A stretch of DNA of 64,000 nt from an uncultured Hyphomicrobiales bacterium (GCA_903825465.1 CAIKAR010000017.1:1-64000), one strand, 5' to 3'. Shown: positions 51,308 to 60,293, counted from the first letter of the stretch. Notes: a model not told the origin generated them from the sequence alone. Numbers and translations: made by a program.

Positions 51308-52201
51308 ATGATTCAGGCGCAGAGACTGGCCCACGCCACCATCGAGACGACCGATCTCCAGCGTTCGCTGGATTATTTCGTTGGCGTCAACGGCTTCGTG
51401 GAAGCCGCGCGCGAGGGTGGCACGGTTTGGCTGGCGAGCAAGCTCGGCCAGTTGAACATCGCGCTGGTCAAATCGGACAAATGCGATTGCACCCGCGTCG
51501 CCTTCGAAATTTCGCCGCGTGAGAAGCTGTCGGACGTGGTCAAGGCGTTGGGCGCGCATGGCTTCGCCGCCGAAATCCGGTCAGATCCGTTTCCCGGCAC
51601 GCCGTCGGCCGTCGTGTTCAAAGATCCGAAGGGCACCACGATTGAATTGTTCCAGGAGTGGAAATTCCTCGCGCCGAACCAGAATGTCGCCGGAATTGGT
51701 CCGCTCAAAGTCGGGCATATCGCGTTCTTCACGCCCGATGTTCAAGGGTTGGTGGACTTTTATCGCGACGTGCTCGGCTTCCACGTGTCCGATTGGATCG
51801 GCGATTTTTTCGTGTTCATGCGCTGTAATCCCGACCATCACAGCGTCAATTTCTTCCGCGGCGAAGCCCCGAAGTTGCATCACATCGCGTTCGAACTGAA
51901 GGATTTCATCCACGTCACCAACGCCTGCGAGACGCTGGCGATGCACAAAATTCCGCTGGGCTGGGGGCCGTTGCGGCATGGGCCGGGCCACAATATCGCC
52001 GCCTATCACCGCAGTCCCGACGACCACGTCGTGGAATACTACTGTGAACTCGACCAGATGAAGAACGAGGCGCTCGGCTATTTCGAGCCGCGTCCGTGGC
52101 ATGTCGATCGTCCGCAACGGCCCAAGACATGGGTTCCGCGCGAGTGGACGTCGGGTTGGGGAACGCCTCCGGCGCCGGATTATCTGCGCGGTCGGGGGTG
52201 A
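51308..52201 (+). CDS. Extradiol (catechol 2,3-) dioxygenase-type VOC protein
   Basis: 297 residues, ATG 51308 after TGGAGG. Two VOC modules; the second carries the iron triad candidates His137 (VGHIAFFTPD), His191/192 (LHHIAFEL) and Glu243 (VVEYYCEL), plus HGPGHNIAAYHRSPDDH near the active site. This arrangement matches type I extradiol dioxygenases (BphC/HpaD-like), which open catechol rings next to the diol using Fe(II) and oxygen. With the FAH-family gene upstream it suggests a meta-cleavage segment, but no ferredoxin or hydroxylase is adjacent. Confidence 0.87.
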   Translation: MIQAQRLAHATIETTDLQRSLDYFVGVNGFVEAAREGGTVWLASKLGQLNIALVKSDKCDCTRVAFEISPREKLSDVVKALGAHGFAAEIRSDPFPGTPSAVVFKDPKGTTIELFQEWKFLAPNQNVAGIGPLKVGHIAFFTPDVQGLVDFYRDVLGFHVSDWIGDFFVFMRCNPDHHSVNFFRGEAPKLHHIAFELKDFIHVTNACETLAMHKIPLGWGPLRHGPGHNIAAYHRSPDDHVVEYYCELDQMKNEALGYFEPRPWHVDRPQRPKTWVPREWTSGWGTPPAPDYLRGRG

Positions 52202-52260
52202 CGCCGCCCGCCGCCGGCCCGGCTCGCGCGCCCGCCGGATTCGCGGCCCGGGCGCGCTAG

Positions 52261-53088
52261 ATGTTCGGGTCCGGCCACCTTCGTTTTTTGCTGTTGCTGA
52301 TCGCCCTGTCGCTGGCGAGCGCGATGGGCTGGGCTCTTTTTCAAGGCGATCCCCGCCTCGTCGGCGAGAGCGGCGCGCCGATGTTCAGACGCGCGATCGC
52401 GCCGTCGCCCGGGGAGGCGATCGCCGCCGAGCGCGACCGTCTCAAGGCCAGCGTCGACGCGTCGCCCGAGTTGGCGGGCTTTGTTGGACGGGCGGCGAAG
52501 GCGTTTCCCGCGGATTGGAACAGGCAGGCCGACGCATTCGCCCTGCGGGCGGCGTCGGCCCACGAACTCGAAAAGCCCGAAGCTTTTGTCGGCGACTTGC
52601 TGCGCGTCCTTCGCCGCGACCGCGGCGTCGTCGCCGCGAAAGCGGGCGACGCCGCGCTGGCGCGGGTGTTTGACGCTCAATCCACGTTGACCGGCAAACT
52701 CGCCAATATCGACAAGCGGCTCTGCGCTGATTTCATCCTGGGCCAAACGAGTCCCGCGTTTTACGACGCCTTGCGGAGCGCCCGCCCCGCCTTCGCGGAA
52801 CTCGCCTCGGCGACACTCGCGGCGATTGTCGAGGGCGCGAAAGCCGAGGTCGAGCGCGGCGCGCCGAACGACGGCGATTTCAGCGCGCTTGAAGCCGAAC
52901 TGCGTCGAAGGGGCCTCGGCGACGCCGAAATCGCGGTGTTGCTGGACGGCAAGATGCCCGATCCACCCATGGAGGACGCGGTGCTGTGCGACGCCGGGCT
53001 CGTCTATTACGACGCCGCCAAATCGATCCCGACAGACGCGCGCATGCGGTTATACGCCTTGGCGATGTCGGCTTCCTCCGGGCGGTGA
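52261..53088 (+). CDS. Unrecognised membrane-anchored or secreted protein
   Basis: 275 residues. One hydrophobic N-terminal helix (about 8-26, LRFLLLLIALSLASAMGWALF) acts as anchor or uncleaved signal. The rest is an Ala/Glu/Arg-rich, mainly helical domain with two Cys (Cys154 in KRLCADF, Cys248 in AVLCDAG) that might form a disulfide in the periplasm. I recognise no family. Start ATG 52261 lacks a clear ribosome site. It ends 7 nt from the convergent yidD. Confidence 0.65.
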   Translation: MFGSGHLRFLLLLIALSLASAMGWALFQGDPRLVGESGAPMFRRAIAPSPGEAIAAERDRLKASVDASPELAGFVGRAAKAFPADWNRQADAFALRAASAHELEKPEAFVGDLLRVLRRDRGVVAAKAGDAALARVFDAQSTLTGKLANIDKRLCADFILGQTSPAFYDALRSARPAFAELASATLAAIVEGAKAEVERGAPNDGDFSALEAELRRRGLGDAEIAVLLDGKMPDPPMEDAVLCDAGLVYYDAAKSIPTDARMRLYALAMSASSGR

Positions 53089-53095
53089 AGGCTGT

Positions 53096-53365
53096 CTATC
53101 GCCATTTTCCATACCGCCAGGGCGTCAATTCCGTCGCGTCGGCGGGCGGGGCGTCTGGCACCGGGTCGTAGCCGCTGGTGCCCCCGGGGCGGCAGCGGCA
53201 TATCCGCGCCAAGCCCATCCAGCCGCCTGTCCACAGTCCGTGTTTTTGTATGGCTTCGTCGGTGAAATCCGAGCATGTCGGCAAATGCCGGCATTGCCGC
53301 CCAACCAGCGAGGACAGCGTGAGCTGGTAGAAGCGGATAAGATAGTGCGTCGCCTTGCGGATCAC
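53096..53365 (-). CDS. yidD: Membrane protein insertion efficiency factor
   Basis: 89 residues; the start is a GTG at 53365. YidD landmarks: IRFYQLTLSSLVGRQCRHLPTCSDF and ARICRCRPGG with the three-cysteine pattern CRHxPTCS. YidD helps YidC in inner-membrane insertion and is usually near rpmH-rnpA-yidC; here it stands alone between an unknown protein and a binding protein, as in some alphaproteobacteria. Confidence 0.92.
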   Translation of the reverse strand: MIRKATHYLIRFYQLTLSSLVGRQCRHLPTCSDFTDEAIQKHGLWTGGWMGLARICRCRPGGTSGYDPVPDAPPADATELTPWRYGKWR

Positions 53366-53463
53366 GGGTTTTCGCCGGGGTTGCCAGCTTCCGCGCCGGC
53401 GAAGCCGGCCCTATAGTGCGGTGGCGCGTCGTGCTTAGCATGGGCGGCGATCGGGGAGGAGTC

Positions 53464-54498
53464 ATGGCACGGATTTCGACACGGGGCGCCGCCGCGCTCA
53501 TTTCGCTGGCGCTTTGCGCGTCCGCGAGCGTGGCCCGCGCTTTGGAAAGCGTGACCGTCGGCGCCACGTCCTCGATCACCGATCTGCCGTTCTTCATCGC
53601 GGAGAAAAGGGGCTACTTCACCGCCGAAGGGTTGGACGTGAAATTCGTCAACTTCGATTCCGCCGCGCGCATGATCGCGCCGTTGGCGTCGGGAGACCTG
53701 GATGTCGCTTCCGGCGGTCCATCGGCGGCGCTCTACAACGCCATCGCGCGGGGCGTCGGCGTGCGCATCGTCGCCGACCGCACCACCGCCGCGCCAGGCC
53801 GCTACAGCCAGATTTTGCTGGTCCGCAAGGCGCTCGTCGACAGCGGCCGCGTCAAGACGATCGCCGATCTCAAGGGCCTCAGGCTCGCCAACGCCGCGCC
53901 GGGCTCTTCGGCCATGGGCACGCTCAACCGGCTCTATAAAATGGCGGGCTTGAAGGAGGGCGACATCGAAAAGGTCTATATGAGCTTCCCGCAGCAGATC
54001 ATCGCGCTGGAAAATGGCGCGACCGACCTCGCCATGCCGACCGAGCCCTACGCCAGCGAGGCCACGCGGCGCGGTTTCGCGGTTCCGCTGATCACCGACG
54101 ACAAGATTTATCCCGGGCATCAGATTGCGGTGATGATTTTTTCGGACGCGTTCCGCGCCAAACACGGGAATGTCGGCGTCGCCTTCATCCGCGCCTACAT
54201 TCGCGCCGTGCGCGACCAGAACGCGGCGCTCGTCAATGGCAGGCTGGCGGGGCCGGGGGCCGAGGAGTTCATTTCCCTGATCGCGGAAAACACTTCGGTG
54301 AAGGACAAGGCGTTCCTGCGCACGCTGACGTTGAGCAACGCCGACAACGATGGCAAACTCAATATGGACAGTTTGAAGGAAGACTTCGAGGTGTTCCGCG
54401 CGGCAGGGCTGATCGAGGGAAAAATCTCGGTCGACGAGGCGGTGGACTCAAGCTTCACCACAAGGGCCAGCGCGGCATTGGCGGCCGGCGCGAAGTAG
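53464..54498 (+). CDS. NitT/TauT-type periplasmic binding protein
   Basis: 344 residues, ATG 53464 after GGGAGGAG. Signal peptide 1-26 (SASVARA). NMT1/TauA-like fold: TSSITDLPFFIAEKRGYFTAEGLDVKF (split), ASGDLDVASGGPSAALYNAI, LKGLRLANAAPGSSAMGTL. Family members bind sulfonates, nitrate, pyrimidine precursors or aromatic acids for ABC uptake. Distinct from the three paralogues at 56-60 kb, and closer to classical SsuA/TauA. Its transporter may be the ATPase/permease set at 60926-63269. Confidence 0.88.
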   Translation: MARISTRGAAALISLALCASASVARALESVTVGATSSITDLPFFIAEKRGYFTAEGLDVKFVNFDSAARMIAPLASGDLDVASGGPSAALYNAIARGVGVRIVADRTTAAPGRYSQILLVRKALVDSGRVKTIADLKGLRLANAAPGSSAMGTLNRLYKMAGLKEGDIEKVYMSFPQQIIALENGATDLAMPTEPYASEATRRGFAVPLITDDKIYPGHQIAVMIFSDAFRAKHGNVGVAFIRAYIRAVRDQNAALVNGRLAGPGAEEFISLIAENTSVKDKAFLRTLTLSNADNDGKLNMDSLKEDFEVFRAAGLIEGKISVDEAVDSSFTTRASAALAAGAK

Positions 54499-54535
54499 CC
54501 CCGGACTCGGGCGCGAAGCCGCACGCGTCGCCGCG

Positions 54536-54553
54536 GGAACCCAAAAGGGTTCC
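54536..54553. other. 7-bp hairpin with AAAA loop
   Basis: GGAACCC (54536-54542) and GGGTTCC (54547-54553) around AAAA, 38 nt after the binding-protein stop. No T-run follows. Possible weak terminator or operator before the proline-rich gene. Confidence 0.3.
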
Positions 54554-54605
54554 AAAAGGTTGATTCTTCGCGCGCGTCGATTGTCGCGTGGCTGGAGAAC
54601 GGCGA

Positions 54606-54878
54606 ATGTTGAAATCCACGCAACCGATTAGCGGCGACGGCATGGTCGATCCGATGTCGGCGGATCCGTCGGGGCCCCGAATTGATCCGCCGGTCGTGGT
54701 GCCGCCTGTCCCCGCGCCAGGTCCGGATATTCCACCTCAGCCGGCGCCTGAACCGGTGGGCATTCCGCCCGTGCGCGACCCGCCGCTCGCGCCGGCGCCA
54801 GGACCGGACATCGATCCCGCGCCGATGCCCATCGATGTGCCGCCGATATTCGATCCGCCGGCGCCGCTGCCGATTTAA
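54606..54878 (+). CDS. Small proline-rich protein
   Basis: 90 residues from ATG 54606 (GGAG about 10 nt upstream). About a third of the residues are proline, in P-x-P-x-D-I-P/D-P-P-V type repeats to the end of the chain. No hydrophobic signal, no cysteine, acidic. Likely disordered. No family recognised; the regular P/D/I/V pattern and absence of rare codons suggest it is really translated, but evidence is compositional only. Confidence 0.5.
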   Translation: MLKSTQPISGDGMVDPMSADPSGPRIDPPVVVPPVPAPGPDIPPQPAPEPVGIPPVRDPPLAPAPGPDIDPAPMPIDVPPIFDPPAPLPI

Positions 54879-54888
54879 GTCGGCCGCC

Positions 54889-55959
54889 TCAGCCTCGGGC
54901 GCGGTGCTTGCCGTCGAAGTGGGGCGCGACCTCCGACATGAAGCGGGCCATCTCGTCCTTCACCATGGCGTGGTCTTTCATGCCCACGTTGAAATAGAGA
55001 ATGACCTCTTCGACGCCCGCGGCCTCGACCCGTTTCAGGACATCCGTGATCTGCTCGGAATTGCCGATCAGCACGGCGTTTGAATTGAGGTCTTGCGGCC
55101 GCGCCTTTTGCAGCTTCTCAACTATGTCGACCATGTACAGGTAGCTTTTCGGCGCCGTCGCGCGATCTCCCGGCAGCGCCGGAATCACACATTCCCTGTA
55201 GTAGCGGATCTGGCGTTCGCGCGCGGCCGCCTCGCTCGCCGCGTCGTCGGCGAAATGGATGAAATAGCTGCACATCAGCTTTTTCCTCGCCTTGCCGTAT
55301 TTTCCGCAGGTGTCCTCGTAGTGTTTGTTGACGTCGGCCAGCCCGCCGAACGTCATCACGGCGGCGAAAGGCGCGACGATCAAGCCGCAGCCAAGACGGC
55401 CGGCGAGTTCTATCGACGGCTTCGAGAACGACGCCACATACGCCGACATCGGTTTTTGCACGGGCGCGGGCGTGATGGTGAGGTTGTCGAATTGATAATG
55501 CTTGCCCTTGTGGGTGACGGGGCCGTCCGTGTTCCAGAACTTGCAGACGACCTCCATGCCCTCTTCGAAGATTTCCTGATTGTTGGCGAAGTCGCCGCCG
55601 AAGGGAATGTATTCGCGCTCGTCGTAGCCGCGGCCGGCGGCGAAATCGACGCGGCCGCCGCTGATGAGGTCGAGCGTCGCCCAGGCCTCGGCGACGCGGA
55701 TGGGGTGGTGGATCGGCAGCACGCTCACCGCCGGCGCGAGACGGATCGTTTTGCTGCGCGCGGCGAGATAGGACAGCAGCAGGTCCGGACAGGAGTTCAC
55801 GCCCAGCGTCGAAAAATGATGTTCGCCAATCCAGGCGGAATGATAGCCAAGCTGGTCGGCGTAAAGCGCTTCGGCGAGAATGTCGGCGACGAACTGGTTC
55901 GGCGTGCGCCGATTGCCCTCGTAGTGATTGTCGCTGAGCGTGAAGTAGCCGAAATCCAT
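54889..55959 (-). CDS. LLM-class flavin-dependent oxidoreductase
   Basis: 356 residues from ATG 55959 with GGAGAG; the frame extends four codons upstream only through a TTG. Motifs: HSAWIGEHHFSTLG, SVLPIHHPIRVAEAWATLD, SGGRVDFAAGRGYDEREY, MSAYVASFS, GNSEQITDVLKRVEAAGVEEVILYF (shortened). FMNH2- or F420-dependent. It follows the SBP/MetE-like operon by 92 nt on the same strand and ends 10 nt from the convergent proline-rich gene. Confidence 0.88.
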   Translation of the reverse strand: MDFGYFTLSDNHYEGNRRTPNQFVADILAEALYADQLGYHSAWIGEHHFSTLGVNSCPDLLLSYLAARSKTIRLAPAVSVLPIHHPIRVAEAWATLDLISGGRVDFAAGRGYDEREYIPFGGDFANNQEIFEEGMEVVCKFWNTDGPVTHKGKHYQFDNLTITPAPVQKPMSAYVASFSKPSIELAGRLGCGLIVAPFAAVMTFGGLADVNKHYEDTCGKYGKARKKLMCSYFIHFADDAASEAAARERQIRYYRECVIPALPGDRATAPKSYLYMVDIVEKLQKARPQDLNSNAVLIGNSEQITDVLKRVEAAGVEEVILYFNVGMKDHAMVKDEMARFMSEVAPHFDGKHRARG

Positions 55960-56051
55960 GCGTCTCTCCAACTTTGGCGGGCATCGCCCGCGCTATGTGA
56001 TTTGGCGTCTAATTCGCCATGTCAAATCGTTCGCCTATCACGCGAACGCGG

Positions 56052-57059
56052 CTACTTGAGGCGCGCGCGCGCTTCTTCGAGGTAGCTCAGATCGACGTAT
56101 TTCTTAACGTCGAAGCTTTGCTTGATGAAGCCGAACTCCTTGGCGAAATCGACGGTGCGCTGCGTGCCGGCGATGTCGGGCTGGAGGTTGGGGTCGCGGT
56201 AGTAGTCCTGGTTGGTGAACAGCCAGTCCTGAAACAGCGCCGGCGGCGCCTTGGCGAAATCGGCGGCGATTTTCACCGCCTCGTCGTGGTTTTTTGGATC
56301 GAGATACCAGCGCGTCGCGCGCAGCGTGTCTTCGAGCATGTCGACGACCGCGGCCTTGTTCTTCTTCGCGAAATCGTCGCGCATGACCCAGAAGCCCAAC
56401 TCGTTCGGCCCCAGCGCGTCGCCTTCGGTGAACAGGGTGTTCGCCTTCTCGCGCAATTCCTTGTCGAGCGAGAACGGCGCGCCATCGGCGACCAGGTCGG
56501 CCTTCTTGTCGAGCAGCAGCGCCTTCATGGTCGGGAAGGGCGCTTCGATGATGGAGTAGTCGCGGTTTTCCTCCAGCCCGGACTTGCGAAGCTGAACGCG
56601 CATCGCGAGGTCGATCGCCGCGCCCTTCAGGTTCACCGCGATCACCTTGCCCTTGAGATCGGCGACCGTTTTGATGCCGCTGTCCTTGCGCACGAAATAC
56701 TCGTTGGACAAATGGCCGGGCACGCCGTCCTGGAATTCGTCGGCGACGATGCGAAGGTCCTGCATGTCGGCGTTGACGACGCCAAGGCCCAGCGACGTGA
56801 AGTTCAAAAGGCCGACTTCCACTTCGCCGACCGCCATCGCGGTGACCATCGCGGGCGTGCCCTGATAGCGCACGGGCTCGAACGTGTAGGATTTGCCCAG
56901 ATGCGGCGCGAGCTCCTTTTTGGCGAACAGAATCGAGGCGATGTTCGACGCGGGAACAATCCACGCCGCGCGGATTTTTACGGGATCGGCGCTGGCGGCG
57001 GAGGCCGACGCCAGCAACGCCGCGGCGAGGTTTCGGGACATAAGCTTGATCATGCGCAT
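56052..57059 (-). CDS. NitT/TauT-type binding protein, paralogue 1
   Basis: 335 residues, ATG 57059 after GGGGAGAA. Signal peptide 1-24 (SASAASA-DPVKI). Shares with the proteins at 57090 and 59167 the blocks PVKIRAAW, MAVGEVEVGLLNFTSLGLGV, LKGKVIAVNLKGAAIDLAMR and a C-terminal DPKNHDEAVKIAADF...DYYRDP. The three clearly arose by duplication. Ligand unknown. Last of the four-gene operon starting at 60171. Confidence 0.87.
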   Translation of the reverse strand: MRMIKLMSRNLAAALLASASAASADPVKIRAAWIVPASNIASILFAKKELAPHLGKSYTFEPVRYQGTPAMVTAMAVGEVEVGLLNFTSLGLGVVNADMQDLRIVADEFQDGVPGHLSNEYFVRKDSGIKTVADLKGKVIAVNLKGAAIDLAMRVQLRKSGLEENRDYSIIEAPFPTMKALLLDKKADLVADGAPFSLDKELREKANTLFTEGDALGPNELGFWVMRDDFAKKNKAAVVDMLEDTLRATRWYLDPKNHDEAVKIAADFAKAPPALFQDWLFTNQDYYRDPNLQPDIAGTQRTVDFAKEFGFIKQSFDVKKYVDLSYLEEARARLK

Positions 57060-57089
57060 GGTGTTCTCCCCTTGAAAAATGGCTTTAAG

Positions 57090-58091
57090 TCAGCGCGCCC
57101 GCTTGGCGGCTTCGTCGAGATATTCCGTGTCAGCGAGTTTTTTCACGTCGAATTTCCTCGGCAGAAAGCCGAGGTCGGCGGTGACGTCGATATTGGATTG
57201 CAGCGCGTCGAGATTGGGCTTGAGGTCGGGGTCGCGGTAGTAGTCCCTGTCGGTGAACAGCCAGTCGGCGAAGAAGTCCGGCTTTGTCTTGGAGAAGCCG
57301 GCGGCGATGGCGACGGCCTCGTCGTGGTTCTTGGGGTCGATGTACCAGCGGGTCAGCCGCAGCGTGTCCTCCATGAAGTCCACGAACGCGTCGTGGTTCT
57401 TCTTGAGAAAGCCCTCGCGCGCGGCCCAGAAGCCCATCGACGAAACGCCCATGATGTCCTTTTGCGTGAACAGCGTTCTGCCTTTGGCGCGCAATTCGGG
57501 ATCGTAGGAAAACGGCAGGGGCAGCGAGACGAGATCGACTTTTTTCGAGAGCAAGGCGGCCTTCTTGGCGCTGCCGGGCACTTCCACCACGGTGTAGTCG
57601 CGCTTGTCCTCCAGCCCGTGCTTGCGCAACATGGCGCGCATGGCGGTGTCGACGGCGCCGCCGATGGAGCTCGTGCCGATGACTTTGCCCTTGAGGTCCT
57701 CGACCGTGTTGATCGTCCCGTCGTCGCGAACCATGAATTCGTTGGAATAACCCTTCGCCGCGCCGTCCTGGAATTCGTCGGCGACAATGCGCAGGTCGTC
57801 CATGTTGGCGTTGAGCACGCCGAGGCCGAGCGAGGCCGCGCCAAGGACGCCGACATCTATCTCGCCGACCGCGAGGCCGGTGACCATCAGAGGCGTGCCG
57901 TCGAAATGCACGGGCTCCATGATGTAGGACTGGCCGAAGCGCCTGGCGATCCCTTTCTTGGCGAAGAGGATCGACGAAATATTCGACACGGGCTGCATCC
58001 AGGCGACGCGGATTTTAACCGGGTCGGCGGACGCGGGGGCGGCGAAGGCGGCTGAGATCAGGGCCGATATTCCGAAAAAGATTCGGCGCAT
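57090..58091 (-). CDS. NitT/TauT-type binding protein, paralogue 2
   Basis: 333 residues, ATG 58091 after GGAGGC. Signal peptide 1-22 (AFAAPASA-DPVKI). Same blocks as paralogue 1: VAWMQPVSNISSILFAKKG, LAVGEIDVGVLGAASLGLGVLN, DPKNHDEAVAIAAGF and DRDYYRDPDLKP. The pocket-lining segments differ (GAASLG versus NFTSLG, SIGGAVD versus LKGAAID), so the ligand may differ too. It lies 9 nt after the MetE-like gene. Confidence 0.87.
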   Translation of the reverse strand: MRRIFFGISALISAAFAAPASADPVKIRVAWMQPVSNISSILFAKKGIARRFGQSYIMEPVHFDGTPLMVTGLAVGEIDVGVLGAASLGLGVLNANMDDLRIVADEFQDGAAKGYSNEFMVRDDGTINTVEDLKGKVIGTSSIGGAVDTAMRAMLRKHGLEDKRDYTVVEVPGSAKKAALLSKKVDLVSLPLPFSYDPELRAKGRTLFTQKDIMGVSSMGFWAAREGFLKKNHDAFVDFMEDTLRLTRWYIDPKNHDEAVAIAAGFSKTKPDFFADWLFTDRDYYRDPDLKPNLDALQSNIDVTADLGFLPRKFDVKKLADTEYLDEAAKRAR

Positions 58092-58100
58092 TTCCGCCTC

Positions 58101-59144
58101 CTATGGCGCGCTCGCCGCCGCGGCGTGAATTTTCAGCAGGCGCGGGATGGTGTCCGGCGGGCGCCGGCCAAAACCGCATTCCGTCCCCACGAGAAAATCC
58201 CTCGCGTGCCGCCGCGCCGTCGCCATGCGGCGCAACGCGCCTTCTTCGCCGTCCGTGTGATGCACCAGGCCCAGGCACAATTCCGTTTCCGGGCGAACCT
58301 TCAATCCGGCCAGCGGCGCGAAATAAGCGTCGTCGTCGCGGTCGCGTGGCACCGGCATATGGTAAAGCTGGGCCGGGCGCTTCAAGCCCGCGTCGATGCG
58401 GTTCGCCATCGCGACCATGTCGGACATGTCCGTCGGTTCGACGACGTGGCGATGGTTCGAGTCGCCGTAGCAGAAGTGATAGAGCAGATCGACGCCTTCG
58501 GGCACTTCGTTCCCGAGGTCGATCAGGATGCGCGCGAACCTTTCCGTCGCCTCGCGCTTGTTCGCGCCATAGGCGCTGTTTTCGTCGCGTTCCAAGCGCG
58601 CGAAGACCGCCGAGGCGACGTCGTACTGAATGGCGAGCTTGTCGCGCGGAATTGCCGAGACGATCTCCGCCAGTTCGCGCTTCACAGCGTTGTTGTAGGG
58701 AGCGTCGAGGGCCGCGTGCCATTCGTCCTCGACGAACAGCCACAACACGGAATGCGCGGGCACGAGATCGACCTGGAATTTGACGCGTGGCGGAATGACG
58801 CCCGCCGCCTGAAGTTTCGCGAATTCGGCGTAGGAGGCGATGGCGCCCCGCGCGTAGCCAAGGTCGCCGAAATCCACGTCTTCCGGCTTGATTCCCGGCC
58901 TCAGATTGCTGCGCATCTTGGCGACGGAGGTGGGGTGGATTTTGAAAACCCGCCCCGACGGCTCGAAGGCTGGATTGTTCTTGAAGACGAATTCGAGCCC
59001 CGCGACCCAGTCCTGACGGTCGCCGGTCTCCCCGTCTGGCAGCCAGCGCAGACGCGGCCCCACCGCCGCGCAGACCTCGCGAAAGACGTCGCTCGCCGAA
59101 GCCATCGGCACGCTTCCCACAAGATAAACGTCGTGCCCGCTCAT
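58101..59144 (-). CDS. MetE-like zinc methyltransferase-fold protein
   Basis: 347 residues from ATG 59144 (AAGG upstream). Resembles the C-terminal half of cobalamin-independent methionine synthase: a (beta/alpha)8 barrel with zinc-ligand candidates His223-x-Cys225 (LYHFCYGDS) and Cys323 (GTECGFGRR), and WLPDGETGDRQDW near the start. In MetE such a His-x-Cys, Glu, Cys set activates a thiol for methyl transfer. The folate-binding N-terminal half is absent. Located between three paralogous uptake proteins, so it may demethylate or thiol-activate an imported compound rather than make methionine. Confidence 0.75.
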   Translation of the reverse strand: MSGHDVYLVGSVPMASASDVFREVCAAVGPRLRWLPDGETGDRQDWVAGLEFVFKNNPAFEPSGRVFKIHPTSVAKMRSNLRPGIKPEDVDFGDLGYARGAIASYAEFAKLQAAGVIPPRVKFQVDLVPAHSVLWLFVEDEWHAALDAPYNNAVKRELAEIVSAIPRDKLAIQYDVASAVFARLERDENSAYGANKREATERFARILIDLGNEVPEGVDLLYHFCYGDSNHRHVVEPTDMSDMVAMANRIDAGLKRPAQLYHMPVPRDRDDDAYFAPLAGLKVRPETELCLGLVHHTDGEEGALRRMATARRHARDFLVGTECGFGRRPPDTIPRLLKIHAAAASAP

Positions 59145-59166
59145 GCTTCGCCTTTGGGGTTCGGGA

Positions 59167-60171
59167 TCAGTTTCCGCGCTTTTTGGCTTCCTCGACATAG
59201 GAGATATCGACGAACTTCGACGCGTCGAGTTTGCCCTTGACGAAGCCAAGCTGCGATTGCGCCTCGATGTTCGCCTTGATCGCCGCGACATCGGGGAGCA
59301 GCGAGGGATCGCGGTAGTAGTCGAGTTTCGAAAACATCCAGTCTTGGAACAGCGCGGCCGGCGCCTTTGTCGTGTCGGCGATGATTTTCATCGCCTCGTC
59401 GTGGTTCTTGGGGTCGGTGTACCAGCGCGTCACCCGCATGGTGTCGTCGAGCATATCGACCATCGCCGCGCGGTTTTTCTTCAGGAACGAATCCTTCGCG
59501 CCCCAGAGACCGAGTTCTCCGGGCCCCATCGCCTCGCGTGTTGTGAACAACGGCCTGGCGTTGGCGACAAGCTCTGGATCGAACAGGAACGGCGGCACCA
59601 CGGAGATCAAATCGGCCTTGCCGCCCAGCAGCAAGGCCTTCATCGCCGGCAGGGGCGCCTCGATGACGGTGTAGTCGCGCTTGTCTTCGAGTCCCTGCTT
59701 GCGCAGCCCGAGGCGCGCGGCGATATCGACCATGCTGCCGATGGCGTTCGTGGCGACGACCTTGCCTTTCAGGTCGGCGGCGGTTTTCGCGCCGTCCTTG
59801 CGCACCATGAAGGCGTTGGTCCCGTAGCCATCGACCGCGTCGCGAAATTCGTCGGCGAACACACGCAGATCATCCATGCCGGCGTTTTCGACGCCGAGGC
59901 TGAGCGCCGTCGAGTTGATGAGCGCGATATCGAGGTCGCCCACCGCCATGGCGGTGATCATGTTGGGCGTCGCCTGATAGCGAACGGGTTCGAGAATATA
60001 GGATTTGCCGCTGTGGGGGATCAGCTCGGGCTTCGCGTTGAAAATCGAAAACAGGTTCGTGCCGGGAACGATATAGGCGGCGCGAATCTTCACAGGGTCC
60101 GCCCAAGCCGCGCCAGCGGCGAAGGCCAGCGCGGCGGCGAGCCCCCAGATCGCTCTGTTCACGATCCCCAT
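59167..60171 (-). CDS. NitT/TauT-type binding protein, paralogue 3
   Basis: 334 residues, ATG 60171 after GGGAAGA. Signal peptide 1-24 (AGAAWA-DPVKI). Blocks RAAYIVPGTNLFSIFNAKPE, MAVGDLDIALINSTALSLGV, LKGKVVATNAIGSMVDIAAR and DPKNHDEAMKIIADT tie it to paralogues 1 and 2. First gene of the minus-strand operon 60171-56052, followed 22 nt later by the MetE-like gene. Confidence 0.87.
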   Translation of the reverse strand: MGIVNRAIWGLAAALAFAAGAAWADPVKIRAAYIVPGTNLFSIFNAKPELIPHSGKSYILEPVRYQATPNMITAMAVGDLDIALINSTALSLGVENAGMDDLRVFADEFRDAVDGYGTNAFMVRKDGAKTAADLKGKVVATNAIGSMVDIAARLGLRKQGLEDKRDYTVIEAPLPAMKALLLGGKADLISVVPPFLFDPELVANARPLFTTREAMGPGELGLWGAKDSFLKKNRAAMVDMLDDTMRVTRWYTDPKNHDEAMKIIADTTKAPAALFQDWMFSKLDYYRDPSLLPDVAAIKANIEAQSQLGFVKGKLDASKFVDISYVEEAKKRGN

Positions 60172-60293
60172 GACGTCTTCCCTCGATGTTCTTTGTTCGC
60201 CTTGAGCCGATTAGAGCGTTTTCCGCCGGCGAAATCAATGCGGATGCGGAACCAAACTGGCCCGCGGCTTGCTTAATGACATATTCGCTAATT

